64,000 nucleotides of DNA from positions 4,939,054 through 5,003,053 of the forward strand of contig OY986973.1 in NCBI GenBank assembly GCA_963920575.1, in the 5' to 3' direction. The first letter of the stretch is position 1, and each line of letters begins with the position of its first letter. This document shows, piece after piece, positions 12,801-24,418 of the stretch. The notes beneath the pieces are model-generated. The model did not search any database and had not been told where the DNA came from. It saw only the letters and a program-made list of their open reading frames with translations. A program made the position numbers and the translations under genes. The stretch comes from Narthecium ossifragum. Taxonomy: Eukaryota; Streptophyta; Magnoliopsida; Dioscoreales; Nartheciaceae.

Positions 12801-15800
12801 TTAACTTGAGATAAGCCTGAATTTTTCTAGGAGACCTTCACTATTTTTTATCTAAAACAAGTCATTTTTAGATGCTTTTTAGTATTTTGGTTAACATTAC
12901 TACTGGGCAACTCTTATTGAGTTCATCCAAAACCTGTTTTGACTACAAGTGTAGCAATAGAAGTGATATGTAAGAATAGGGAACTAGTTTGTGATGTGAC
13001 CCAAATTGAAGTTATTGTTAATATTGGGAAGCGCTAATTTAAGTGCAAGTCAGAGATTGAACAATGTTGGAAAAATATGTGTGGGTTGAAGATACATATC
13101 CTAAAAAGAAAAAATGACATGTATTAGCTTACAGTAAGCTAGAAATGTGTCATGATGCTTTGAAAGCTATCATTGAAGTTATGATTTGATATTGTAGGTG
13201 AGGCGATATTTGTGGATGATATTCCTTCTCCAAAAGATTGCCTTTATGGAGCATTCATTTGTGGAACAAAACCTTTGGCTTGTGTAAAAGGCATCAAATT
13301 CAAGAGTGCGCTGGCATCACAAAAAGTTGTCACGGTCATATCCACTAATGATATTCCGAAGGGAGGAAAGAATATTGGAACCGGTGCTTTGTTTGGCGAC
13401 GAACGTTTATTTGCTGATCCTGTCACGGATTATGCTGGTCAGCCACTTGGTGTTGTGGTACATCCTTTTGCTTCTTTTCAGTGGGTGGACTTATAATTCT
13501 GATTTCCATTTAATTGTTGTAGGAACGTTAGTTGCTATAAGATCTAGTGTTTGGCTGTACTCATTTGCATAAAATAATGGCTGAGTTTAACTTTCTGTAT
13601 ACTTGCTTGAAAAGAATTTGAGAAAACTGCTGATGAATGGTTGATGCAGGTTGCAGAAACACAGAGGTTGGCTGTCATGGCTGCTAGACAAGCAATTGTT
13701 GACTATGGGACAGAGTACTTAGGAGAGCCCATACTATCAGTCGAAGACGCTGTTAGAAAATCCAGCTTTTTTGAGATTCCTCCTTATTTTCGTCCTAAGC
13801 AGGTTGGTGATTTCTCCAGAGGAATGGAAGAAGCGGATCACAAGATTCTCTCAGCCGAGGTACATGTCCTGTCACCTAGGATAATTACCTAGGGCAGTGT
13901 CTGAGCTACTTTCTAAATAACTTGGTTGGATACTGATCTTCATGTTCTGAGGGTTTTCACACGCACTCAGACACATGTTTTCTTTCTCAACCCTGATGAT
14001 TGGAGTCAATTCAACTGGCCGTAACAATAGGTTTTAAGCCATTTATGTATTGGTTGGTCTTAAGCTGTTAGTGCAATTAGAACATGTTTCTGTTAAATCT
14101 TGCACAGATTTGAGGGTAAGCTAGAAATGACCTTTCCCTGCAGAGGGCATAATTCTCTCGGACAAAAGCTTATGTGTGACCTGGTGTGGAATGGAGCATA
14201 AAATTGACAACTTGAAATTCTCTCACCCAAAATCATGCTTGATGAATGTCTGGCGATTTTCCTACTATTGTTACATTGTATTGAAAGTGGATTAAGCAAG
14301 AGGAAAGATGGGTTGTTTGTCACCATCTACCAAAAAAAAAGCAAAAAAAGAAAAAGAAAATCCAAAGAGGCATGACCTGTATCACTATTTACCTTCGGAA
14401 AAGAACTAGAAAGGAGGCTAGAAGAGACAAAAGCTTGTATTCCCTCTTCTTTTTCTGGATATAAAGATTCCTTTTTTTCTGCAACTTGTTGCCAAGCATC
14501 TTAGCCTTTGGGCTCAACTAAGCAAAATAAAATTAAAAAAAAAAAAACTTGTTGCCAAGCAAGATTAGCTCCTATAACTATAACTTCGGTGAATATGGTC
14601 CACTTTAACTGCACTACCGTCAGTTTTGTTTGGATATGGTACTTTTATGTCACTTCCAACCTTTTCTTGGAATGGGAATATCTTTCATTCGGCTGCAATT
14701 TAATATTCAAAGCTTGTACTCAGGTCAAACTTCGTTCTCAGTACTACTTTTACATGGAAACACAAACAGCTCTTGCAATACCGGATGAGGATAACTGCAT
14801 GGTGGTGTACAGTTCGACTCAGTGTCCTGAGAATGCACAGAAGGTGATTGCAAAATGCCTTGGTATTCCCTTCCACAATGTACGTGTCATAACCAGAAGG
14901 GTTGGAGGAGGTTTTGGAGGGAAGGCAGTAAGATCAATACCTGTGAGCACCATCTCTATTGTTTTTAGCAATTTTCCTTGTACACAATACAACTACTTTT
15001 GAGAAACTTTTTGCTAGAAAGTAGAATTGTATCTTCAGCACATCATGAAAGTTTTAATCCTGTATTCAGCTTTTCTGTTGTAAGATAACCTGATGAACGT
15101 GCCCAGTAAAGCTTTGTCTTCAAATAACGTATGAAGGACCTTCCACATTTGGGGTGTAGTCCCAGTGGTGGAGATGTTAGTAGTACATTAACATTTCACA
15201 AGGAACCGATGCCATCAAATATTGGCAATTTAACACCATTAGGATAGCAATTTACCTAATTCCTTGCAATCATGTTCCAAGAAGTCCTTTATCTACATAG
15301 GTCTGAGTCATGATTGTAATCGACATCATCTAATTAGCTTTGGGAAAAGCTATTAATCTGATTTGAGAAAGAAAACTTGTTAAACTTCTTTTTCCCATTT
15401 TTTAATGTTATTTTATTTCCCTGGTTTTGTTCCTATATTTTTATTTGTTGTTTGGACAAGTTAATTGGGACCTGTGGCCTGCGTATTCATATTCCACCTG
15501 GCAATAAAATTTTGAAATCTCAAGGGCCTTTGGGACTTCTCAACATATTATACTGGAAAATGACCCTAATGTGCAAGGATATTCTTCATATGTGGCTGTG
15601 GTATTTCTTTATACCTTTTTGACTACTTCAGCTGCATTTCATGTCCTAATCACCAAATGTAAGTTACAATGAAGAGGATTTAATTGACAAAGTTTGATAT
15701 GAAATATTGTAGGTTGCAGTTGCTTGTGCCCTTGCAGCATACAAGCTGCGCCGTCCTGTTCGGATGTACTTAGATCGCAAAACGGACATGCTAATAACAG

Positions 15801-18800
15801 GAGGAAGGCATCCCATGAAAATAAAATATTCTGTTGGTTTCAATTCTGATGGGAAGATAACAGCCCTGCACATAGATCTGCTGATAAATGCAGGCTTTTC
15901 TGAAGATATAAGCCCTATAATTGCACATAACATAACTGAATCATTGAAAAAATACAATTGGGGTGCACTTTCTTTTGAGGTGAAGGTCTGCAAAACAAAT
16001 CTGTCATCAAAATCAGCCATGCGAGCCCCTGGTGAGGTGCAGGGATCTTTTATTGCTGAAGCTGTTATGGAGCATGTGGCATCAGTCCTCTCTGTTGATC
16101 CTAGTTACGTCAGAAAAAAGAACCTTCACACTTTTGAGAGCCTCAAAACTTTCTATGAAGGCAGCGCGGGAGAAGGTCCCGAGTATACCTTACCCTCTAT
16201 TTTTGATGAAGTGATGGTGTCTGCAGGGTATTACCAGCGTGTTGAAATGATCCAGAAGTTTAATAGTCATAGCAAATGGCGAAAGCGGGGAATTTCCTGT
16301 GTGCCCATTGTGCATCAAGTGATGCTAATGGCGAGGCCAGGGAAAGTGGGTATTCTTAATGATGGTTCTGTTGTTGTTGAAGTTGGTGGGATAGAGTTAG
16401 GCCAGGGGTTATGGACAAAAGTGAAGCAGATGACAGCTTTTGCTCTTGGACAACTTTGGGATGATGGAAGTCAAGACCTTCTTGACCGAGTGCGTATTAT
16501 TCAGGCAGACACTCTGAGTTTAATTCAAGGAGGATGGACTGCAGGGAGTACCACATCCGAATCAAGCTGTGAAGCAGTTAGAATTGCTTGCAATGTCCTG
16601 GTTGACAGACTGAAGTCTCTTAAAGATTCATTGCAAGAGAAAATGGGTTCAATTTCATGGGATAACCTAATTGTCCAGGTGATTCTTTTATCCTTCGCAA
16701 TTTACTTTCACCCTTAGATTAATATTTTCATGGCAATGTACTTCTTGAGTTTAGATTTTCAATTTTGTAATTCTTCGATCATACTTAGTCCTGGTTTTAT
16801 CTCACTAATTGCATTCCAAGCAAGCTTCAGCCATCACTACTCTTGGAGGTTCTTCTCTTTACCCTTTCTGCAGTATCTGTGTTTTTACCTTTAGCTTGTC
16901 TCTTTGATTGGCATGCATCTCATATGTCCAATTAATTCATCGTCCACTTTCTGCCTCTTTCACATAGTGGCATTTTCTGAAGTTCGTAAAGAATTCTGCA
17001 CTTTTCAGCTACCCAATGCTCATTTTGACTAGGTTTTTCCATATTAGTTATCTGCTACAATTGCCCCTTTCCCCTCTTATTGCAGGCGAGTCTCCAATCA
17101 CTGAACTTATCAGCAAGTTCTTTTTGGGTCCCTGATGTTGAATCTGTGAGCTATCTAAATTATGGTGTTGCCGTAAGCGAGGTTATTCCGTGCAACTTTA
17201 CAACTGTTTAAATAATGTTAGCGCCCTTTCTTGGAGTCTATGTCTTCATATTCCCTATATGCTCATTGCTAATAGAAAATTCAGGTGGAGGTAGATCTTC
17301 TTACGGGTGCTACCACAATTTTGCGAACAGATCTTACCTATGACTGTGGACAGAGCTTAAACCCTGCTGTGGACTTGGGGCAGGTTTGTTAGACTTTAGA
17401 CATGAGGATTTTTAATTTTGTAGCATAGTATAGCAATTTGTTATCAAGTATCAACTAGAATTCATTTTATTTTTGTCAATGTAACATCTTCCGATGTCAT
17501 TTGGTTTAAGTGCTGTATCTGTTGGTTCATGCTACAACCATATTTCTGTTATGTGCTTTATGCATGTACTATATGCAGGTAACTACTTTTTCATCAATCT
17601 ATTTTTGGTTCTCTCGCCTGGATGTGTGCTCTTGTGCCAATGTGCATAGAGAAAAATGTCTCTTGAAGTTTGGATAGAACAACTCTGGTCAGCACTGTTC
17701 ATGTTCACAGTGTCGTTAGCTCCATCTCATGTCTGTCCTGGGGATACTTCTAATCATTTTGGCATGCTTTGTGAGATTATATGCATAAAGTGTGTCTTGA
17801 CCTTTGTTCTGTTGATTATTTGCATGGAAGTACGCAGATATACATATTCATAACAAGAAAGGTTCATATCTGCTTGACACACCTCTCCTAAAAAGGCATT
17901 CTAAATGCGAGGGCTATTTCCTTCATTAGTACTTGAACTATATCGACAATGCAATCAACTTGCACGCTTGCCTTGCTTTTGTCTTTTTACCTTTTAACTA
18001 GTTCCTTTTATTTTATTTTATTTTAAGTTGAGCCTTTGACATTGACTTAGGGGTAAGTGTCCTCAACAGGACTTTATATCCAAGACCTACCTCATGGAAA
18101 CATAACATATGCTAGCCACCCAATACCTTTTTCTTTACAGGAAGTTACTTTCGCCTTTTAGTTTATTTTGGTTAAATTATCTTGGGACTTGCAGCTATTT
18201 GGAAGACATAACTGATATCAGATCTCATATTTGCTCTCGTGAAAAATACAGATTGAAGGTGCTTTTGTTCAAGGAATCGGGTTCTTTATGAATGAGGAAT
18301 ACTTGGTTAACGCTGATGGATTAACTACTTCAGATGGGACTTGGACATACAAGATCCCTACTGTTGATACCATTCCCAAAGAATTCAATGTTGAATTGTT
18401 AAACAGTGGAAATCATCAAAAGCGTATTCTTTCCTCTAAAGGTATCATCCTCCTCTTGCTCCCCTGTACTGGTTACAAACTTTTCATGTTTCTAGATATT
18501 TCCGGCCAACTATATAGTTTCTTAGGAAGGTAAAAAGGGCTTCTTAATATTATAAAATATGTGCATTCAAAGTAAAAGGCATTCCAAGCAAACAAAGTTA
18601 CCAGCATGGCTTTCAATGATAGAAAGAAAGATTTTGGAGTTTTTCAAATTTCAGTGACCTTTTTGCCCTCTTGCATTCTGCATATCCATATGATCTCATT
18701 TGATTTGTCACATCTTTAAGTAGCTTTTCATCTGGTATTGAAAGGCTTCGATAAAAATCAACTTCACGCAATTCTTGAGGAACTAGTGGAGTCTTTGCAA

Positions 18801-19432
18801 TAATGCCTTATACTATCAATGCCAACTAAAAGCGACTAAGGTCGTAGAAATGGAAGTGAACAGAAAGGAAAACCTTTGCCCTAGACCTCTCAAACATGCC
18901 TTATCCCATTTATAGGTTGACATTTTCCTTCTTCAGCAATCACCTTCATATGACCACAAAGATGCTCTAGATTGAATCTCTAAGTCACTAGCATAAAGGT
19001 GCTTATGTCACATTTGTCTTGTAGCCCTTGAGGTGCAGATACTTGAGGTTTAAGGACATTAAGGATAAGTCTACATTTGTCTATTTTCTGCATGTTCATG
19101 GGCTATTCCATACTTAATCTGAATTGTGCTCTCCTTTGTCCTTGGGTTTTTTGCGTTGACTATGGAAAATATGAAGTTGAGCACTCAATTCACTATCATC
19201 TCCTGCAGCTTCCGGGGAACCACCTCTCCTTCTATCCGCCTCAGTGCACTGTGCCACAAGGCACGCGATAAAAGCAGCCAGGGAGGAGCATTATCTCGCG
19301 CCCTCAGGAAGTTCACCCTCCGCATTCCAGCTGGATGTTCCTGCAATCATGCCAGTAGTCAAGGAGCTCTGCGGGTTAGATATCATAGAGAGGTACTTGG
19401 AAAGTTCTATACGTAATGTCAGTGTTAGGTGA
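9874..19432 (+). CDS. AO: Aldehyde oxidase (molybdenum-FAD-2Fe2S enzyme; indole-3-acetaldehyde / abscisic-aldehyde oxidase family)
   Basis: Ten exons join in frame: 9874-10018, 10772-12709, 13198-13457, 13650-13859, 14724-14942, 15713-16678, 17086-17181, 17285-17383, 18252-18441, 19209-19432; 1448 residues. All introns are GT-AG. The N-terminal 2Fe-2S domain has Cys46, Cys51, Cys54 and Cys76. The second cluster shows SQCGFCTPG and [13 protein letters not shown]-binding domain follows ([24 protein letters not shown]). The molybdopterin domain has [42 protein letters not shown] and [16 protein letters not shown], whose Glu1378 fits the catalytic Glu. Plant members oxidise aldehydes to acids with O2 as acceptor in the cytosol and act in ABA and auxin synthesis; the substrate cannot be told here. 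Plant family members are usually about 1350 residues; the extra length includes a 41-residue tandem duplication (residues 576-657). An upstream in-frame TTG is not the start. Confidence 0.93.
12352..12597 (+). repeat. 123-bp in-frame tandem duplication inside aldehyde oxidase exon 2
   Basis: Unit 1 is 12352-12474 and unit 2 is 12475-12597. Each encodes 41 residues that start [20 protein letters not shown] and end DHLDN. The protein copies differ at three positions (V/D, C/R, A/D). The repeat sits in the linker between the FAD and molybdopterin domains. Confidence 0.95.
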
Positions 19433-20219
19433 TATATCTGTAACTGGTGAACTTAACATTTCGGATAATTTTATGCTTGTAAATCACTTTATTCAAACAT
19501 GTTCAAGATGGGATTACCGGGAAAAATAGCTCATAAGAGGCCAAAGGTCATCCATCATGGAAGTCGAAATATTTTTGGCCCTGGACTCAGACATTTGAGT
19601 GCGGTATTGTAAATAAACTGGTTTAACTTATCAAGATTGTGCATCCGTCGTTTGTTACCTTTTTCACATGAAAAAAAGATCGCATGCATCTCTTTGTCTG
19701 ATGCTTGCTTTCTTTCTTGGTTAAATTGGTTGTATTATCTATCTATCATGTAATTATGTATACCTTGGATCAACGTTTTAGCATGTGGAGATGATTGATA
19801 CATGCATTTGAGAATAGTGCAACAACTTCGGTTGATAGCAACTTTGTGCATGTTATCATCATAGCTTTGATTTTTGCACCTACAATTTTTTGTGCATTTA
19901 TTAGCCCAAAATATGTTTTTTCCAATTCCCCCCTGCTTTTTGAAAACAAAGATTTATATTATATCTAGGCTGCAAGCCTGCAAGTGATGTGATTTAATCA
20001 AATTTTGTAACAACATTTTTGAAGATTAGATTTTTGAGGAATTTGAATATTGAGATTTCGTTGTCAGCTACTAAATATATAAGGCCTATATATTCTGTGT
20101 GTATGGAATTTGCACAGAAAGATGTCCCTATGGTTTGAGACTTGAGAGTGCCATCATTTGACTGCTTTTAAGATGATCACCATCCCAAGAACCTTTCTGC
20201 ATCATTTGTTGTTGGCCTT
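19433..20219. other. 3' flank of the aldehyde oxidase gene
   Basis: AT-rich sequence expected to contain the 3' UTR and poly(A) site. No other gene seen before LINE homology begins near 20220. Confidence 0.4.
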
Positions 20220-22185
20220 TTAAGGCGTTGTCCAGCCTTGGAGATGAATCCGGTGAAATCTACTATGGTGTTCTCCCCAACAGTCCAAAGGATCGGAGGG
20301 TGGCCGACGGATCTTGGGTATGGCAAAGGTGAGTGGTACTTGGCAGTATTTTGGAGCCCCCTTGAGTGGGAAGAGGCTAAGAGGTTGGAGGTCAGTGATT
20401 TCTCTAACATGTTTGACAATCTGGCTGCTCATGTTCTCAAGTGGCAAGGAAAGTATATATCTGAAGCGGGTAAAGTGGTGCTGATTAAGGCGGTTTTACA
20501 AGCGATACCAGCATTTGTGATCGCCACTACGCGTATTCCTTCCTCAATCATTAAGCGTATTGAGAAGATATGTCGGGATTTTTTATGGCAAGGAAGGCGA
20601 TCAGGCTTTGGTATTGTTGTGTGACACAAGGTTTGTTTGCCTATAGAGGCTGGGGGTCTTGGACTGTGAAATTTGGAAGTTTGGCAGCAGGCTTTGAAGG
20701 CTAGGAGAATGGCAGCTCTGTTACAAGAGGACTCTTTTTGGTCACGGATGGTGCGGGCTAAATATCATTGACAGGTTCACTTGCCACCGGTCAAGGCGAG
20801 GAGGTCGGCCTCAGTACACTGGAAGGACCTGTGCTAGGCGGTGAGGGAGCTTCGACATGGACTCCGGTGGACGCCAGGGAAGGATAGCAAGGTCAGCGTG
20901 CTGAAAGATGCGTGGTTGCTGGACGAGCCGTTGGAGAGGCAGCCGGCTCTGTTTGTGGGGAATGGTGATTGTGACGACATGCTTGTTGGGGAGCTTATGA
21001 CAGACGGCGGATGGCGTATGGATCGATTGGCGGAGGTGCTGGGTGCAAGCATGGCGGCGGACATGAGCACCATGGCGGTGGATGGGGAAGGAGATTGGTA
21101 GCGATGGACCCTTGATCCTAAGGGGAGGGTAACTACGGCGTCGGTCTACTCCTCTGCTCTGGAAAGGACCTTCCCTGAGGTATGCCGCCCGGACGGTGAG
21201 GACTGGAGATCCCTGTGGCCCCTGCGAGCGGCACCGCGGGTGCGACACTTCTTTATGGAAAGCGTGGTATGGCAGACTCCTTGTCAGAGAGCTCCTATGG
21301 CGCGCGCGCGCGTGCTCCGAGCGAGAATGCCTGAGGTGCGGGGCAGCGAAAGTGACGATAGATCATGCGCTGGTGATGTGCTGGTTTGCGCAACAAGTTC
21401 TTCAATGGGTTGCAGGGCACTGTGGGGAGGAAAGGGGCTGGAGCCCGGAGGAGGATTGTGCGGTCTTGGTGGGTTCGTCGTCCTCACCGGGCGCTAGCAT
21501 GCTCAAGTCCTACATCACCTTTAGGGTGTGGGAGGTCTGAAAAGATAGGAACATGATTCTCTTTGGGGACGGTGGGGAGGCAGCGGAGATGGTTGCACAG
21601 AGAGCTTGTCGCTTGGCGGAGGAGCAACTCAGTGTGTCGCGGTGGCTCGGCGGGGCACGTCGCATACGAGAGGATGGAGCTTTGGTTGTTCAGGGGGACG
21701 CGTCGTGGGATCCGCACTCGAAGGCGATTGCAGTGGGCGTCGTGACAGTGGAGGAGGACGGTGGGCTACAATGGGCAGTAGGTGAGGAGGTCACTGCCTC
21801 CTCTGCTCTGGAAGCGGAGTTGATGGTGATCTCTCTAGCGGTGCGTACAACGGTAAGTAAAGGGAGGATGAAGGTGGTGGTGGACTCCGATTGCATGGTT
21901 GCCGTTGACATCCTCAATGGAGGGCGGCTATGGCCGGATGACGTTGTGTCGAATGTGCGAGCGATTTGGTCTATCACTCTCTGCTGTGAGTATGCTCTGT
22001 TCATACATGTTCCTCGGTCATGTACGAGGCGAGCTGATGCTCTGGCAAAATGATGTAGGGTTAACTCGACGGGTTTTAACTGGGTCCAGGGTGATGGACC
22101 TGCGGGACCGCGGGGTGGAAGGGATCATGTAGTCTATTTTACATGTAAGTCGTTGGCTCAACTCCTCAAAAAAAAAAAAAAAAAA
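20220..22185 (+). mobile_element. L1-type LINE (non-LTR retrotransposon), 5'-truncated and mutated
   Basis: The segment begins in the C-terminal part of a reverse transcriptase (MNPVKSTMVFSP; KYISEAGKVVLIKAVLQAIP; CRDFLWQGRR). It passes through the zf-RVT region (RVRHFF, then a C-x(n)-HAL motif, ECLRCGAAKVTIDHALVMCW) and an RNase H-like domain (21640-22054: GDASWDPHSKAIAVG, ALEAELMVI, VVVDSDCMVAVDILN, SCTRRADALAK). It ends in an A18 tail at 22168-22185. The frame is broken by stops and shifts (for example near 20330, 20620 and 20770), so it is not active. The segment is clearly more GC-rich than its surroundings. No target duplication was found, perhaps because the 5' edge is eroded. Confidence 0.88.
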
Positions 22186-22345
22186 TTAACCCTTTGAATA
22201 CGGTTGACAAAAGTATCCAACTGTGAAACCCTTATGAAGATTTCTTTTGGTTTTTGGTGGAATTTTCATAGTTTCTGTGTCATTAAACTGTTCTGTTGTT
22301 CTAACCTTATGGCTCAACCCTTCAAAGAAAAAAAAAATAAGGGTC
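22186..22345 (+). repeat. Possible second LINE-type 3' tail
   Basis: The phrase GGCTCAACCCTTCAAAG followed by an A-rich run (22325-22337) resembles the tail of the LINE just upstream (GGCTCAACTCCTC plus A18). It may be the 3' end of a related truncated copy. Confidence 0.4.
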
Positions 22346-23257
22346 ATGGTATCATGATCCTCTCTTGTTTCTATTAACCAAATGGAGATGAATGGCACGA
22401 CATCAATCATAATGCTGCCTGCCACTATATATGATTCACTAGGTTGTGTCCTTGCCATTAAATTTTGGTGGAATTGCAAGTTGGAAAATTTTCTATCTGC
22501 CCTAATAGAAACAGCTTACGTACCTTATGTTTCTTTCTTGCATATTCTTTCAGCCAAGCATATGTGATGCCAAGTGATTTTCGAGGCTGACTTTTACAGT
22601 TCTCCTTCTTCAAACAATTATTGGTTTCTAATGATCAAGTCAATACAGCTGCTCCGCAGAGCATGTTTCGTTTCTTGATTGGTTGAGAGCATGAGCAGCC
22701 TTAGATCTTATAAATGCGTGAAAAACAGAAAGAAAAAAAAAAATTAAATCCTGGGACATTTACTTCCTAACAACACCGGTAATTAAAAGACTTATGATCT
22801 TAAGTGTAGAAATCACATAGTTGAGTCGAGCCATTAGAAGTTTATATTGGGGCCATCTACTGTAGGAATTATATATCGTGTGAGACTTATATGTATACTA
22901 ATGTTGGTTGAGAGGAAAAGAAAAAATCTCACCTGCATGCCTACCTGAGGTTTTCTGTATATAATTGCATAAAGCATCATTAAAGAACAAACCTTCCTGT
23001 TTGACCTGCAGGTCCTACAGAGTTAATTCCTCCATGCTAAAGCTTCTCATCAATAAGTTTCTTTACTAATTTTATGTCTGACCTAATACTAAACAAAAGG
23101 CATTGCCTGCTCTTTTCTAGATCCTATAAGTGAATGAGCTGATCTACTCTAATTATGAATGACATCAAATTAAGTAGTTCGATCCATAGAGTACTACTAG
23201 TCCCCTCCCTCCCTCTTCTACAAAAAGATGTACTGTGACCAATTGCACAGCTGAAAG
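22346..23257. other. Upstream region of GH3 gene 1
   Basis: AT-rich, non-coding; presumed promoter and 5' UTR of the glycosidase starting at 23258. No distinct regulatory site could be supported. Confidence 0.35.
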
Positions 23258-23590
23258 ATGAGTTTCTTGATCCAAACGATGCATTGGCTGTGCACTCTCC
23301 TGTTCTTCGTATGCTGCTGCACGGCGGCGGCCGCCGGAGGAGCTGAATACATGAAGTACAAAGACCCAAAACAGCCTCTTCGCGTTCGAATCAGGGATCT
23401 GATGAGCAGGATGACCCTCGCTGAGAAAATTGGCCAGATGACCCAGATTGAGAGGAGAGTAGCATCAGCTGAGATCATGAAAAATTACTCCATAGGTACG
23501 TAGGTCGAATATTCTTCTATTAGTACGTATGCATGGCATGCATGCATGCATGCATGCATTAATGTTGAAGAGAAGATTATTATATATGCA

Positions 23591-23664
<74 letters not shown>

Positions 23665-24371
23665 ATGCGTGAATGCTTTCAGGTAGTGTGTTGAGTGGAC
23701 CGGGAAGTGCACCTGCTACACAGGCCTCGCCTGAGAAATGGATTGAGATGGTGAATGGCTTCCAGAATGGGAGCTTGTCAGCTAGACTGGGGATTCCAAT
23801 GATCTATGGAATAGATGCTGTTCATGGCCATAGTACTGTTTACAATGCTACCATCTTTCCTCATAATGTTGGTCTTGGAGCTACCAGGCAAGTAAACAAA
23901 ATTAATGAAGAGCACGTACTCCTTTTCTTACTCAAAACTTGGGATTTAATTAAGTATATATTTTGATTGCTTGTGTAAAAGTTTAGTGGTTTTTTAATGG
24001 ATGGATGTATGTAGCCTCGTAGGATCACAAGCCCCCCAAAATCGATCTCTTTTATATATTGCGGTTCTTTGACTATATATCTTGATCGAAAAAGTCTGGC
24101 CGAAGAAATATGATCGATCATTTAAATAAAAAATAGCCAAAATAAACCCCCCCCCCCCCCCCCCTCTTCAATTTTTTAGATTATTGAAATCATCACTACC
24201 ATATATATTTTCAGAAGCATGCAAATGATATTTTCATCATGCTGCATGCATGGTCATTAATTCTCTTTTAGAAATATGATCATTTAATAATCACTGTGCA
24301 TATAAGTAAATGGATATTTTGATCAATTCAAACTCATCATATATATATAGTTTGCTTAAAAATGGTCCAAG

Positions 24372-24418
<47 letters not shown>

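Noticed and set aside
15664..16020. Minus-strand frame opposite aldehyde oxidase exon 6
   Set aside because: Antisense shadow of a strongly conserved molybdopterin-domain exon.
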